Assembly: GCF_007896435.1 (NCBI RefSeq)
Contig: NZ_VCBL01000001.1
Location: 1,393,345-1,457,344, forward strand
Length of the DNA: 64,000 nucleotides
Direction: 5' to 3'
DNA from: Rummeliibacillus suwonensis
Lineage (GTDB): Bacteria; Bacillota; Bacilli; Bacillales_A; Planococcaceae
Both the position numbers and the translations under genes were made by a program. The notes under the pieces are model-generated. The model saw only the letters and a program-made list of their open reading frames with translations. It was not told the DNA's origin and made no database searches. Positions 49,858 through 60,138 of this stretch are shown piece after piece. Positions within the stretch are counted from its first letter, which is position 1; every line of letters begins with the position of its first letter.

Positions 49858-49948
49858 GGACAAAGAAAGTAAGAGCCTATGAGTAAGGAAAGAGGATATC
49901 CAATGAGGATAAAGAAATCTCTCATTGAGTGAAGTTTTACCCTATCAA
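49858..49948 (+). repeat. Family A repeat, degenerate copy A12
   Basis: Only the 3' part is recognisable: GGATAAAGAAATCTCTCATTG then AGTGAAGTTTTACCCTATC. Lies 13 bp after a terminator and upstream of the thioesterase gene. Confidence 0.45.
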
Positions 49949-50010
49949 AAAAATATTCATATAAGATTTTTAAATGAAAATTCGCTATACTAAGGAAAGA
50001 GGTGAAAGAA

Positions 50011-50436
50011 ATGTTTGTTAGTGAAAAAGAAATTGAAATTCGTTATGCAGAAACCGATCAAATGGGTGTCGTATATCATGCTAATTATGTGATCTGGTTG
50101 GAATTAGGAAGGACTCAACTGATTCATGATCTTGGCTTTTCAGTTATAAAATTTGAAGCAGATGGCTATGTTTCACCTGTTATGAATGTAAACATTAGCT
50201 ATAAAGCAGCCATGCGCTATGGAGAAAAAGCAATCATCCGTACTTGGGTAAAATCACAAGACCGCATGCGTACAGTTTATGCTTATGAAATTTTACATAC
50301 TGATGGTACAATCGCTGCTACTGCGACTTCTGAACATATCGTAGTAAAAAAAGAGAATTTCCGACCAGTTGCGTTCAATCGTGTAGATGAAGTTTGGTAC
50401 AATAAGTATAAAGAAATCGCAGAAATACAAGATTAA
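50011..50436 (+). CDS. Acyl-CoA thioesterase, YbgC/FcbC family (YneP-like)
   Basis: 141-residue hot-dog fold thioesterase. The catalytic block EIRYAETDQMGVVYHANYVIWLELGR contains the Asp/Tyr pair typical of 4-hydroxybenzoyl-CoA thioesterase relatives. It probably hydrolyses short-chain or aromatic acyl-CoA; the substrate is not known. ATG 50011 is chosen because GAGGTG ends 6 nt upstream (the frame is open to GTG 50002). Position after aconitase matches yneP in B. subtilis. Confidence 0.9.
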   Translation: MFVSEKEIEIRYAETDQMGVVYHANYVIWLELGRTQLIHDLGFSVIKFEADGYVSPVMNVNISYKAAMRYGEKAIIRTWVKSQDRMRTVYAYEILHTDGTIAATATSEHIVVKKENFRPVAFNRVDEVWYNKYKEIAEIQD

Positions 50437-50485
50437 AAAATGAAACAAGAATTTTTTACAAATGATGAATAGACGTAATAGGGAA

Positions 50486-50529
50486 GAGCACAGAATGTTT
50501 TCCATCAACATTCTGTGCTCTGTTTTTTC
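50486..50529. terminator. Bidirectional terminator between thioesterase and HesB-like genes
   Basis: GAGCACAGAATGTT / AACATTCTGTGCTC perfect 14-bp stem and T run. The same stem sequence recurs at 59906-59945. Confidence 0.93.
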
Positions 50530-50554
50530 ATGTATTAAAACAATGGCGTGTTAC

Positions 50555-50842
50555 TTATCTATATTCATAGCGAAGTTCGTCGCGTTCTTTGTCGAAGTCT
50601 ACGATTAAGTCGTGACCATTAAAAAGCCAAACGTCATCTTCTTCGATAAAGAAAGTGACACCATTATGTTGTAAAACCGTTGAAGGATTCAAGGGATCAT
50701 CTTTGCTCATGCCAAGTGAAAAGCCTTCGTGGAAGGGATTAGCTCCTCCATATCGTGCATAAAAGCGAATAGAATCACCTGCTTCGACTTCCATTTCGTC
50801 ATAAAACCAATTTAGAGCCTGATCTGTCATCACAATTTTCAT
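50555..50842 (-). CDS. HesB/IscA-like protein without cysteines (YneR-like)
   Basis: 95 residues with a HesB/YfhF-type beta fold (MKIVMTDQALNWFYDEMEVEAGDSIRFYARYGG). No cysteine is present anywhere, so it cannot bind Fe-S through the usual Cys triad; function unknown. Located between the thioesterase and plsY as in B. subtilis (yneR). ATG preceded on the minus strand by AAAGGAGTG. It ends near a shared terminator. Confidence 0.87.
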   Translation of the reverse strand: MKIVMTDQALNWFYDEMEVEAGDSIRFYARYGGANPFHEGFSLGMSKDDPLNPSTVLQHNGVTFFIEEDDVWLFNGHDLIVDFDKERDELRYEYR

Positions 50843-50860
50843 GTGAACACTCCTTTTTCA

Positions 50861-51463
50861 CTATAACCAAGTAACTTTAGGTTCTGTACCGTTTTTAATC
50901 CGTGAAATATTTGAACGATGGCGATAGAATATAAAGACTACAAGTATCGTAATAATGATCAAAAGTAGATATTCTTGTTGTAAGATAGCATAGACAAGCG
51001 CATAAATAAAAGCTACGATTGCTGCAAACATAGAAGCTAGGCTGACCATTTTATATACTTTTAGACAAAGTAAAAAAGCAATGACTAATAAAATAAAGAT
51101 TGGCCAATGATAACCGAGTAGTATGCCCGCTGAAGTAGCAACGGCTTTACCACCTCGAAAGCCAGCAAAAATAGGAAACATGTGTCCGAATACTGCCACA
51201 ACACCTGCAATAAGAGGATGTACACCACTGTTAGAAAAAACAGCTAATGTTGGTAAAAGGGTAGCAACTGTTCCTTTCAAAATATCCATTAAGGTGACGA
51301 CAATGCCTGCTTTTTTTCCTAGCACACGGAATGTATTGGTTGCACCTAAATTGCCACTACCGTGCTTGCGGATATCTGTTTTATAAAAAATTTGGCCGAT
51401 CCATAGACCTGAAGGAATCGAACCTATTAAATAGGCTAAAACCAAAACGAGAATAATATCCAT
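50861..51463 (-). CDS. plsY: Glycerol-3-phosphate acyltransferase PlsY
   Basis: 200-residue integral membrane acyltransferase that uses acyl-phosphate to acylate glycerol-3-phosphate, the first step of phospholipid synthesis. Motif 1 YLIGSIPSGLW, motif 2 HGSGNLGATNTFRVLGKKAG, and motif 3 FGHMFPIFAGFRGGKAVATSAG are complete. Divergent from parE, as in many Bacillales. A minus-strand TATAAT (51498-51503) lies 35 bp upstream. Confidence 0.96.
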   Translation of the reverse strand: MDIILVLVLAYLIGSIPSGLWIGQIFYKTDIRKHGSGNLGATNTFRVLGKKAGIVVTLMDILKGTVATLLPTLAVFSNSGVHPLIAGVVAVFGHMFPIFAGFRGGKAVATSAGILLGYHWPIFILLVIAFLLCLKVYKMVSLASMFAAIVAFIYALVYAILQQEYLLLIIITILVVFIFYRHRSNISRIKNGTEPKVTWL

Positions 51464-51640
51464 AAAAAACTCCCTCTTACTTTTAGTAGTTGGTACTATT
51501 ATAATGTATTAATAGTCTATCATGAATCCTAATAAAGATCACACAATTGTCAACTTTATATCCTTTACCATCATATTCTTATTTTGATTTCGTTTCAACG
51601 TTTGATACAATAAATGCTGAATGTATATAAAATGCAAAAG

Positions 51641-51669
51641 TTGACAGTTCTAATCATTGTGTTTAATAT
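51641..51669 (+). promoter_or_regulatory. Sigma-A promoter of parEC
   Basis: TTGACA (51641-51646), 17-bp spacer, TAATAT (51664-51669), 43 bp before the TTG start. Confidence 0.75.
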
Positions 51670-51711
51670 GGATAAAAGTAGAACGGGTGTTTGTATTTAG
51701 GGGGAATTTTT

Positions 51712-53688
51712 TTGACAAGTAAACAGACAATCACGTCTTACAATGAAGATGATATTCAAGTATTAGAAGGATTAGAGGCAGTTAGAAAGCGTCCCGGTAT
51801 GTATATCGGCTCTACAGATAGCCGTGGATTGCATCATCTCGTATATGAAATTGTTGATAATGCCGTAGATGAAGTACTAGCTGGTTTTGGCAATCATATC
51901 ATTGTAAAGATTCATGCTGACCAAAGTATTAGCGTGCGTGACTATGGCCGAGGTATTCCTACAGGTATGCATAAAACTGGTAAACCAACTCCGGAAGTGA
52001 TTTTCACCGTATTACATGCGGGTGGGAAATTTGGACAAGGTGGTTATAAAACGAGTGGTGGATTACATGGTGTAGGTGCATCTGTAGTGAATGCGTTATC
52101 TTCATGGCTAGAAGTCATCATTTATCGTGATGGTAGCAAGTATCGTATGCGCTTTGAAAACGGTGGTAAACCTGTAACAACATTAGAGAAAATTGGTTCT
52201 ACAAAAGAAACAGGTGCATTTATTCATTTCAAGCCGGACGATACAATTTTTTCTACTAGTAAATATAATTTTGACATATTAGCAGAACGTCTACGTGAGT
52301 CAGCATTTTTACTAAAAAATTTAAAAATCGAGTTAATCGAAGAAGCAACGGAACGCCATGAGATCTATCACTATGAAAATGGTATTGAAGCGTTTGTAGC
52401 TTATTTGAATGAGGAAAAAGATGTCCTTCATCCTGTTAAATATGTTGAAGGTGCGCAAGATGAAATTGAAGTAGAATTTGCATTCCAGTTCAACGATGGT
52501 TATTCAGAAACCATTTTGTCTTTCGTTAATAATGTGCGAACTCGTGATGGCGGTACTCATGAAACAGGAGCAAAGGCTGCAATGACTCGCGTATTCAACG
52601 ATTATGCTAGAAAAATTGGTCTACTAAAAGAAAAAGATAAGAATTTAGACGGTTCAGATATACGTGAAGGTCTTGCAGCTATTATTTCTGTTCGGATTCC
52701 AGAAAATCTGTTACAGTTTGAAGGACAAACAAAGGGAAAACTGGGTACGTCAGAAGCACGTAGTTCAGTGGATGCTGTTATTTCTCAGAAGCTGATGTAT
52801 ATCTTAGAAGAAAATGCAGAGCTGAGTGCTTCACTTGTACGAAAAGCAATTCGTGCACAACAGGTTCGTGAAGCGGCGAGAAAGGCGAGAGAAGATGCCA
52901 GAAACGGTAAGAAGTCCAAAAAACAAAGCACGATTTTATCTGGTAAGCTAACGCCAGCTCAGTCTAAAAACGCTGCGAAAAATGAATTGTATTTAGTCGA
53001 AGGGGACTCTGCGGGTGGATCAGCAAAACAGGGACGGGATCGCACATTCCAAGCCATTTTGCCGCTGCGAGGAAAAGTGATCAATACAGAAAAAGCAAAA
53101 TTGCAAGATATCATGAAGAATGAAGAAATTTCTACGATTATCCACGCAATTGGAGCGGGTGTTGGATCTGACTTCAATGTTGAAGATTCAGCGTATGATA
53201 AAGTGATCATTATGACCGATGCGGATACCGATGGTGCACATATCCAAGTACTATTGTTGACATTCTTCTTCCGTTATATGAAACCACTTGTGGAAGCCGG
53301 AAAAGTGTATATTGCGTTACCACCACTGTATAAGGTATCAAGGGGTACTGGCCGTAAAGAGGTTGTAGAATATGCATGGACTGAAAAGGATTTGCAACAA
53401 GCGATTAAAAAAATCGGTAAAGGATATATTCTACAAAGATACAAAGGTCTTGGTGAAATGAATGCCGAACAACTTTGGGAAACAACGATGAATCCAGAAA
53501 CACGAACGCTGGTACGCGTTAAAATCAATGATGTAGATCGTGCTGAAAAAGGTGTAGCTACATTAATGGGAGACAAAGTTGAGCCACGTCGTAAATGGAT
53601 TGAATCACATGTAGATTTTGGTCTTGAAGAAGATAACAATATTTTAGAAAGTGAATTTATTACCAAAGAGGAGGAAGAGCTTAAATGA
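51712..53688 (+). CDS. parE: DNA topoisomerase IV subunit B (ParE)
   Basis: 658-residue ATPase subunit of topoisomerase IV, which decatenates daughter chromosomes. GHKL ATPase motifs [23 protein letters not shown] and [23 protein letters not shown] with [14 protein letters not shown] and DADTDGAHI. The start is TTG 51712, 6 nt after AGGGGGAA, giving [31 protein letters not shown], which lines up with B. subtilis ParE; upstream in-frame codons precede the ribosome site. Overlaps parC by 4 bp. Confidence 0.96.
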   Translation: MTSKQTITSYNEDDIQVLEGLEAVRKRPGMYIGSTDSRGLHHLVYEIVDNAVDEVLAGFGNHIIVKIHADQSISVRDYGRGIPTGMHKTGKPTPEVIFTVLHAGGKFGQGGYKTSGGLHGVGASVVNALSSWLEVIIYRDGSKYRMRFENGGKPVTTLEKIGSTKETGAFIHFKPDDTIFSTSKYNFDILAERLRESAFLLKNLKIELIEEATERHEIYHYENGIEAFVAYLNEEKDVLHPVKYVEGAQDEIEVEFAFQFNDGYSETILSFVNNVRTRDGGTHETGAKAAMTRVFNDYARKIGLLKEKDKNLDGSDIREGLAAIISVRIPENLLQFEGQTKGKLGTSEARSSVDAVISQKLMYILEENAELSASLVRKAIRAQQVREAARKAREDARNGKKSKKQSTILSGKLTPAQSKNAAKNELYLVEGDSAGGSAKQGRDRTFQAILPLRGKVINTEKAKLQDIMKNEEISTIIHAIGAGVGSDFNVEDSAYDKVIIMTDADTDGAHIQVLLLTFFFRYMKPLVEAGKVYIALPPLYKVSRGTGRKEVVEYAWTEKDLQQAIKKIGKGYILQRYKGLGEMNAEQLWETTMNPETRTLVRVKINDVDRAEKGVATLMGDKVEPRRKWIESHVDFGLEEDNNILESEFITKEEEELK

Positions 53689-56117
53689 CACAATCAGAGA
53701 AATTTCAAGACTTGCTCTTAGAAGAAGTCATCGGTGATCGTTTCGGTCGATATAGTAAATATATTATTCAAGATCGTGCTCTTCCGGATGCAAGAGATGG
53801 GCTTAAGCCTGTGCAACGCCGTATTTTATATGCAATGTTTATGGAAGGCAACGCGCATGATAAGCCATTCCGTAAATCTGCTAAAACAGTAGGGAATGTA
53901 ATTGGTAACTATCATCCACATGGTGATAGCTCCGTTTACGAAGCAATGGTACGTATGAGTCAAGATTGGAAAGCACGTCATATGCTGATCGAAATGCATG
54001 GCAATAACGGGTCAGTTGATGGGGATCCACCGGCAGCAATGCGTTATACAGAAGCGCGTTTATCTACGATTGCTGCTGAAATGTTACGTGATATTCAAAA
54101 AGAAACAGTTGATTTCGTTCCAAACTTCGATGACCAAGATATGGAGCCGACTGTATTGCCTTCACGTTTTCCTAACTTATTAGTCAATGGTTCTACAGGT
54201 ATTTCAGCTGGTTATGCCACAGATATCCCACCTCATAATTTAAAAGAAGTTTTGGATGCTGTATTAATGCGTATGAAAAAGCCGAATGTAACGGTAGAAG
54301 AATTGATGACAGTTATTAAAGGTCCAGATTTCCCAACAGGTGGAGTCATTCAAGGGATTGATGGTATTAAAAAGGCCTATGAAACAGGTAGGGGTAAAAT
54401 AATTGTCCGTGCAAAATCTGAAATCGAGCCGTTAAAAGGTTCAAAAGAGCAAATTGTTATTACGGAAATACCATACGAAGTCAATAAGGCAAATCTTGTG
54501 AAGAAAATGGATGAGATGCGTCTAGACAAACGTTTAGAGGGAATTGCAGAAGTACGCGATGAATCTGACCGTTCCGGATTACGCATTGTTGTCGAGTTGA
54601 AAAAGGATGTTAGTGGCGAACCGATTTTAAAATATTTATTAAAAAATACAGATTTGCAAGTAACGTATAATTTCAACATGATTGCCATTTATAACCGTCG
54701 TCCTACGATGATGAGTTTACCACTTCTTTTAGATGCTTACATTGCACACCAAAAAGAAGTGGTCACTAGACGTTCCAAATTTGACTTGAAAAAGGCAAAA
54801 GATCGTTTACATATCGTTGAAGGGTTGATGAAAGCTCTATCTATATTGGACGAAGTCATTGCAACCATCCGCGCTTCAAAAGATAAAAAAGATGCGAAAA
54901 GCAACTTGCAACAAAGATTCGCCTTCACAGAAGTTCAGGCAGAGGCAATTGTTTCTTTACAATTATATCGTTTGACCAATACAGATATTACAGAATTACG
55001 TGAAGAACAAGCAGAACTTGAAAAGAAAATTATAGAATTACAAAGTATTTTAGATAGTGATGCAAAGTTGATAAAGGTACTTCAAAAAGAATTGGAAGAA
55101 GTAAAAAAACGATTTGCTGAGCCAAGACGATCTCTTATCCAAGAGGAAATAGAAGAGATCAAATTAGATATGGAAGTATTGATCCCTAGTGAAGATGTAG
55201 TCGTCACTGTGACACAAGATGGTTATATTAAACGTACAAGTATTCGCTCATACAACGCGTCAAACGGAAAAGATTTTGCCATCAAAGAATCTGACCATTT
55301 GCTGTATGAATCAACGCTAAATACACAGCAGCATTTATTGTTATTTACAGATAAAGGACATTATATATTCCAACCGGTGCACGAATTGCCGGATATTCGC
55401 TGGAAAGACCTGGGCCAACATATATCAAGTATTGTACCGCTGGATGCGAATGAAAAAATTATTAATGCTTGTGGTGTAGCTGATTTTAAGGTAGATCAAT
55501 ACGTTTTAACTATTACGAAAAATGGTCAAATCAAACGTACAGCTTTAGCTGAGTTCTTTGTACAACGCTATACAAAACCGCTTAAAATGATGAATGTTAA
55601 AAAAGATGATGTGGTCATTTTTGCGGGTATCGTCGAGCCAACAGTTGAAGTTTATTTAACAACTTACTGTAGCTATGCTATCCGCTTTGAGCTTGACGAG
55701 ATACAAGTAACGGGTATCAAAACAGCTGGTGTAAAAGCGATGAATTTAAAAGACGGTGACTTTATACAAGCGGCTAATGTCATTCCAGAACATCATAAAG
55801 GAAAAGTAATGATCGTGACACAACGCGGAGCAGTCAAGAAGATGGCTTTGGATGAAGTGGAATTAGGGAATCGTGCACTACGTGGTGTGTTAACTCTTCG
55901 CGAACTGAAGAAAAATCCACATCGAATTTGTGCAGTCGTTTACGTAGAAGAAGGTGAAGGTATTCTCATCACTACTGAAAAAGGCGTGCAAGAAGAGCTA
56001 AGGGAAGACCAATATCGTTTGGCAGATCGATTCTCAAATGGCTCCTATGCAGTCGATGTTGATACAGATGGTGAAATTATTCATGTACAAAAAGTTCCTG
56101 CAATAAAAGAGTCATGA
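53685..56117 (+). CDS. parC: DNA topoisomerase IV subunit A (ParC)
   Basis: 810-residue cleavage subunit. Catalytic Tyr121 in [11 protein letters not shown]; the quinolone-resistance region reads [17 protein letters not shown] with the usual wild-type Ser (GDSS). The coiled-coil gate and a C-terminal beta-pinwheel with repeated [11 protein letters not shown]-type blades follow. It starts inside the parE stop (ATGA), so the subunits are made together. Confidence 0.96.
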   Translation: MTQSEKFQDLLLEEVIGDRFGRYSKYIIQDRALPDARDGLKPVQRRILYAMFMEGNAHDKPFRKSAKTVGNVIGNYHPHGDSSVYEAMVRMSQDWKARHMLIEMHGNNGSVDGDPPAAMRYTEARLSTIAAEMLRDIQKETVDFVPNFDDQDMEPTVLPSRFPNLLVNGSTGISAGYATDIPPHNLKEVLDAVLMRMKKPNVTVEELMTVIKGPDFPTGGVIQGIDGIKKAYETGRGKIIVRAKSEIEPLKGSKEQIVITEIPYEVNKANLVKKMDEMRLDKRLEGIAEVRDESDRSGLRIVVELKKDVSGEPILKYLLKNTDLQVTYNFNMIAIYNRRPTMMSLPLLLDAYIAHQKEVVTRRSKFDLKKAKDRLHIVEGLMKALSILDEVIATIRASKDKKDAKSNLQQRFAFTEVQAEAIVSLQLYRLTNTDITELREEQAELEKKIIELQSILDSDAKLIKVLQKELEEVKKRFAEPRRSLIQEEIEEIKLDMEVLIPSEDVVVTVTQDGYIKRTSIRSYNASNGKDFAIKESDHLLYESTLNTQQHLLLFTDKGHYIFQPVHELPDIRWKDLGQHISSIVPLDANEKIINACGVADFKVDQYVLTITKNGQIKRTALAEFFVQRYTKPLKMMNVKKDDVVIFAGIVEPTVEVYLTTYCSYAIRFELDEIQVTGIKTAGVKAMNLKDGDFIQAANVIPEHHKGKVMIVTQRGAVKKMALDEVELGNRALRGVLTLRELKKNPHRICAVVYVEEGEGILITTEKGVQEELREDQYRLADRFSNGSYAVDVDTDGEIIHVQKVPAIKES

Positions 56118-56229
56118 CATCGTGCTGGGCAATCAGATATGCAGATTTAGTTATGATTATGCCAATTTAGTTTAAAAACTTGCATAAAAGATGTAACCGA
56201 AACGTTATTTCAATATGGAACAACAACAC

Positions 56230-56290
56230 TTACAAGCTTCACATGGTGTGGATGAAAAAGCTTCCACTATGTGAAGTTTGATTTTATTTT
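56230..56290 (+). repeat. Family A relic A14 (3' hairpin only)
   Basis: CTTCACATGGTG-TGGATGAAAAAGCTTCCA-CTATGTGAAG then TTTGATTTTATT: keeps the GGATGAA(G)AAA loop and the GAAG...TTTTATT end of the last family A hairpin. Confidence 0.4.
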
Positions 56291-56409
56291 AGGATAATAT
56301 GGTCGATTTTTAACGTTTTTCAGGCATCCTCTTCCTATGGGTATGTAAGAACGATTACTAGTACGTGAGCTATTTCATTTCAATAAATATGCAAAATGAT
56401 GTAACGATA

Positions 56410-56464
56410 ACACCTATTGACAGTTCGTTCAAGAAAACTGTCAATAGGTGTTTTAAAATTGGCT
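56410..56464. terminator. Terminator between parC and amt
   Basis: ACACCTATTGACAGTT / AACTGTCAATAGGTGT, 16-bp perfect stem with a T run. Confidence 0.93.
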
Positions 56465-56636
56465 GAATTTATAAAAATAGGAAAAGAGAAATAAATGGAT
56501 CTACATGAAGAACAAACCAAAGAACCAAATACTATGTCTTCATCAGAAAATATAGTAGTTCTTTGATCATGAAAACGCTTTATACAAATATATGTTAGAT
56601 TTTATAACATTATAGAAATAAATTCTGAAAATTCTA

Positions 56637-56664
56637 TTGACTATTATTTTTTAATGTGTAAAAT
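56637..56664 (+). promoter_or_regulatory. Candidate amt promoter
   Basis: TTGACT (56637-56642), 16-bp spacer, TAAAAT (56659-56664). A second candidate -10, TAACAT (56718-56723), lies downstream of the TnrA site and would fit activation. Confidence 0.45.
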
Positions 56665-56682
56665 ATAAATTAACAGCAAACG

Positions 56683-56699
56683 TGTTATGAAAACTAACA
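56683..56699 (+). promoter_or_regulatory. TnrA/GlnR nitrogen-control site
   Basis: TGTTATGAAAACTAACA is an exact match to TGTNA-N7-TNACA. It lies 44 bp upstream of the ammonium-transporter start, the classic position for nitrogen-limitation control. Confidence 0.78.
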
Positions 56700-56743
56700 T
56701 AAGTTTGTTTGGAAAAATAACATAAGAAATGAGGTTGATATTC

Positions 56744-58036
56744 ATGGATGCAACGTATCTAATGAATAGCTTGTGGACGATGGTTGCGGCAGTTTTAGTT
56801 ATTTTAATGATTGGCGGATTCATATTATTAGAAGCCGGTTCCACAAGAATGAAAAACGCTGGTCATGTAGCCGGCAAAACGATTTTCACTTTTGGTTTAG
56901 CATCATTAGTATTCTGGGCGTTAGGCTACGGTTTGATATTTGGAGGTAACGCAAACTTCTTTACAGGAATGACGGACTTTTTATACTCTGGAGATCAAGT
57001 AAAAGATGCTGGTCTAGCAACGACGGTCTTCTTCGTATTCCAATTAGCATTTGCTGCTATTTCTATTACAATTGCTCTTGGTGGTTTTGCAGAACGTGCG
57101 AAATTTTCAGCATATGTTGTTTTCACGATCTTATTTGGTATTTTAGTTTATCCCGTAATCGCTCACTGGATCTGGGGAGGCGGCTGGTTAGCTGAACATG
57201 GTAAACAAGACTTTGCAGGATCTACTGTCGTTCACTTAACGGGTGCTATGGCAGCATTAGCAGCAACAATTGTTTTAAAACCTCGTATTGGTAAATTTAA
57301 TAAAGATGGTTCTTCTAATAACATTGCAGGTCATAACCAAGTGTATACTGCACTAGCAGTACTATTACTTTGGGTTGGCTGGTTCGGATTTAACGCAGGT
57401 AGTACAGTATCAGTAGAAGATGGATTCTTTGGATTCGTTGCACTTAACACAAACCTTGCTGCAGCAGCTGGTGCAGTAGCGGCAACTTTAATTTCATGGA
57501 TCGTACTAGGTAAACCTGATATTCCTACACTTTTAAATGGTGCTTTAGCTGGATTAGTTGCCATTACTGCATCCTGTGCATTTGTTGATGTTTGGGCTTC
57601 AGTTGTAATTGGTTTCATCGCAGGTATCTTAACTTTCTATAGTGCTCGTTTCTTAGAAAGCAGAAAAATCGACGATCCAATCTTTGCCGTATCTGTTCAT
57701 GGTATCCCAGGTATGTGGGGAACATTATCAACTGGTTTCTTTGCTACAAAGGAATTAGCTACTGTCGGTAAACCAGGATTATTCTATGGTGGCGGTCTTC
57801 ACCAATTGGGTGTACAGTTTACAGGTGTTCTTGTTTCAGGGCTATATGCATTTATCATTTCTTTCTTAATTCTTTGGGTAATGAAGAAAGTCATGGGAGG
57901 AATTCGTGTCACTGAAGAAGAAGAAATTATGGGGTTAGATATTAGCGAACATGGTAGTTATGGTTATCCAGAACAAATGGTAACACAACAAAAAGATACA
58001 AATGTTACCGCTAGTAAAACTCACGTAAGTTCATAA
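56744..58036 (+). CDS. amt: Ammonium transporter (Amt/NrgA family)
   Basis: 430-residue channel with 11 hydrophobic helices. Signature stretches include DATYLMNSLWTMVAAVLVILMIGGFILLEAG, VVHLTGAMAALAATIVLKPR (first pore histidine region) and SVHGIPGMWGTLSTG (second). ATG 56744 follows GAGGTTGAT; the frame is open 5 codons further. A consensus TnrA/GlnR box lies upstream, so it should be induced on nitrogen limitation. The usual glnK (PII) partner is not downstream; a DUF294 nucleotidyltransferase is. Confidence 0.95.
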   Translation: MDATYLMNSLWTMVAAVLVILMIGGFILLEAGSTRMKNAGHVAGKTIFTFGLASLVFWALGYGLIFGGNANFFTGMTDFLYSGDQVKDAGLATTVFFVFQLAFAAISITIALGGFAERAKFSAYVVFTILFGILVYPVIAHWIWGGGWLAEHGKQDFAGSTVVHLTGAMAALAATIVLKPRIGKFNKDGSSNNIAGHNQVYTALAVLLLWVGWFGFNAGSTVSVEDGFFGFVALNTNLAAAAGAVAATLISWIVLGKPDIPTLLNGALAGLVAITASCAFVDVWASVVIGFIAGILTFYSARFLESRKIDDPIFAVSVHGIPGMWGTLSTGFFATKELATVGKPGLFYGGGLHQLGVQFTGVLVSGLYAFIISFLILWVMKKVMGGIRVTEEEEIMGLDISEHGSYGYPEQMVTQQKDTNVTASKTHVSS

Positions 58037-58039
58037 GTG

Positions 58040-58062
58040 AAAAGCCTATCTTTAGGCTTTTT
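58040..58062 (+). terminator. Small hairpin after amt
   Basis: AAAAGCCTA-TCT-TTAGGCTTTTT; may partly terminate amt transcription before the next gene. Confidence 0.6.
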
Positions 58063-58082
58063 ACAAAAAGGAAGTGCTTCTT

Positions 58083-59057
58083 TTGAACACTGGGGTGTTA
58101 ACATATGAGTCCATTAAAGAATGGAAAGAGCAAAATATTTCTACATTTAAAAATGATTTAATAGGTCTTAATTCATTCCATGATCAAATTATGCGGAAAG
58201 TGTTAAAGGTGGCAATTGAAAAATTAAACAAAGGGGAGCCACCTTGCGACTTTTCATGGTTTGTAACAGGAAGCGGTGGTAGGTTTGAACAAGGTTTCAT
58301 TAGTGATCAAGATCATGGCATGATCTATATGGAAGATTCTGAAGAATGTCATCTCTATTTTAAAGCTCTTGGGGAAGAGCTTGCAGATGGTCTTGCATTT
58401 GTGGGATATCCATATTGTAAGGGGTATATTATGAGTTCGAATCCGCTGTGGTGCAAATCTTTTCAGGGGTGGAAAGAACAATTGCTTGCCTGGATGGAAT
58501 CTGAAAGTTGGGGAGCGATCCGCTATTTACAAATATTTTATGATGCTAGAGTCATAGAGGGTGAAGAGCCATATATCAAGCAGTTGAAAACCGTCATCTA
58601 TGACTATCAATTAGAGCATCCAAAACTATTAAAACGATTTTTAGCAAATATAATGCATATAAAAAATATCATTGGACCTTTGGGACAAATTTTGGTGGAA
58701 CGTTACGGTACATATCAGGGGTGTATAGATTTGAAGTATTCAGCCTTTGTTCCGTATGTGAATGCGATACGAATATTGGCAATTAAAGAAGGAATATATG
58801 AAACTTCAACACTTGCACGTATTTCTCAGTTAACTCAACAAAAGGAATATGGTCAATTGCTTCAAAATTGTGAACAGAATTTCGAACTTTTATTAAAGTA
58901 TAGGCTATCTTTATATAAAGTAAATGATTATTCAGACACACATTATTTAAGAATTGCGGGTCTTGAAAAAGAGAAAAAAAAGCAAATCAAGCAAATTCTT
59001 AAAACGGGTGTAAGAATTCATGACGAAGTAATCGAGCTTATTGAAAAAGGGTGTTAA
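58083..59057 (+). CDS. DUF294 nucleotidyltransferase-like protein (GlnD N-terminal-like)
   Basis: 324 residues. The nucleotidyltransferase core reads GSGGRFEQGFISDQDHGMIY: GSXXXXE plus the metal-binding DXD pair, as in the uridylyltransferase GlnD and its DUF294 relatives. A DUF294 C-terminal helical domain follows (from about residue 175). CBS domains, common in longer relatives, are missing. TTG 58083 is preferred (AAAAGGA 10 nt upstream); GTG 58074 is the alternative. It lies 46 bp after amt and 2 bp before the exonuclease gene, suggesting one transcript. Target of nucleotidyl transfer unknown. Confidence 0.85.
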   Translation: MNTGVLTYESIKEWKEQNISTFKNDLIGLNSFHDQIMRKVLKVAIEKLNKGEPPCDFSWFVTGSGGRFEQGFISDQDHGMIYMEDSEECHLYFKALGEELADGLAFVGYPYCKGYIMSSNPLWCKSFQGWKEQLLAWMESESWGAIRYLQIFYDARVIEGEEPYIKQLKTVIYDYQLEHPKLLKRFLANIMHIKNIIGPLGQILVERYGTYQGCIDLKYSAFVPYVNAIRILAIKEGIYETSTLARISQLTQQKEYGQLLQNCEQNFELLLKYRLSLYKVNDYSDTHYLRIAGLEKEKKKQIKQILKTGVRIHDEVIELIEKGC

Positions 59058-59059
59058 TT

Positions 59060-59785
59060 ATGGCTTTTGAACCGTTTCAGCAGTTGTTAAGATCCATACA
59101 AGGTAAACGGAATTCAGGAGGTTTAGGGGAAGTTCAAAATGCTCAACAAATTGCATTTTTGAGAGGCTTGCAAAAAGAAATACAGCCGGAAGAAGCTTTA
59201 ACAATCCCTTTAACGGAACTAAATGTAGTCGTTTTTGATATTGAAACGACAGGTTTTCATCCAGAAAAGGGAGATGAAATATTATCAATTGGTGCCATTA
59301 GGATGAACGGTTCAAATATTCTTGAAGACGAAACATTTTATTCACTCATGCATTCTGAAAAGAATATTCCACTTGAAATCATAAAACTGACGGGTATTAC
59401 AAATGAGGCCATTCAATCTGCTCCTCCAGCAGCAAATGTCTTTCTTGAATTTCTTGAATTTGTAAAAGATTCAACACTTGTTGCCCATCATGCAAATCAT
59501 GAGCGAAGCTTTATGAAATATGCAAGTAATCATTATTTTAGAACACCTTTTAAGTACCGAATAGTGGATACAGCATTTTTGTTCAAAATAGTGGAACGAA
59601 ACTTGAGTATTGTTAAGTTAGAAGATTTTTGTTCTCATAATCATATCCCGATTATCAATCGACATCACGCTTTAGGTGATGCAGTATTGACCGCGAAATT
59701 ATGGAGCCTTTATATTGAAAGAGCCAAAAAGATCGGTTGTGAAAATTTGCAAGATGTTTATGATCGATTTGCAAGATTACAGTAG
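59060..59785 (+). CDS. DnaQ-like 3'-5' exonuclease (DEDDh)
   Basis: 241 residues. DEDDh exonuclease with DIETTGFHPEKGDEILSIGAI (Asp/Glu), LVAHHANHERSFM (second Asp position occupied by Asn/His-rich loop) and HHALGDAVLTAKLW (final H..D). The N-terminal 60 residues are a separate linker. DUF294 proteins and such exonucleases often neighbour or fuse in bacteria (general knowledge). ATG 59060 follows AAAGGGTG; 2 bp after the nucleotidyltransferase stop. A terminator lies 120 bp downstream. Probable role in DNA or RNA turnover. Confidence 0.88.
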   Translation: MAFEPFQQLLRSIQGKRNSGGLGEVQNAQQIAFLRGLQKEIQPEEALTIPLTELNVVVFDIETTGFHPEKGDEILSIGAIRMNGSNILEDETFYSLMHSEKNIPLEIIKLTGITNEAIQSAPPAANVFLEFLEFVKDSTLVAHHANHERSFMKYASNHYFRTPFKYRIVDTAFLFKIVERNLSIVKLEDFCSHNHIPIINRHHALGDAVLTAKLWSLYIERAKKIGCENLQDVYDRFARLQ

Positions 59786-59905
59786 CCTCCTCTAAGCTTT
59801 TTGTATAGGATAAAGTATATATTTAATACCAATAATTGAAGTAAAGGTGATAAAATAGCAATGTGTTGTCTAAAAAGCAGAGATTCCGTTTTATCATGAT
59901 AAATA

Positions 59906-59945
59906 GAGCACAGAATGTTGTTTAATCAGTATTCTGTGCTTTTTG
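59906..59945 (+). terminator. Intrinsic terminator after the exonuclease gene
   Basis: AGCACAGAAT-GTTG ... CAGT-ATTCTGTGCT with T run; stem nearly identical to that at 50486-50529. Confidence 0.9.
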
Positions 59946-60138
59946 TATGATCCATTTTCCTTTTGAAAACTTCTTGGCTATAGCTGGATTGAAGTAGTGG
60001 AGATGTGCTTGATGCATGATTGACAAAGGTTCGAATAGAACATTAAAGAGTGGGGCAAAGTAATTTATATTTGTATTGCCTGAAGATTGATCCTATCAGG
60101 GATTCTATGCTATATAGAGCAAAATAGCGCTTATTAGT

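Larger units (their letters stand above)
56118..56636. other. Gene-free stretch between parC and the ammonium transporter
   Basis: Holds a family A relic (56230-56290) and a strong bidirectional terminator (56410-56464). The rest is AT-rich with no ORF bearing a ribosome site. Confidence 0.5.
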
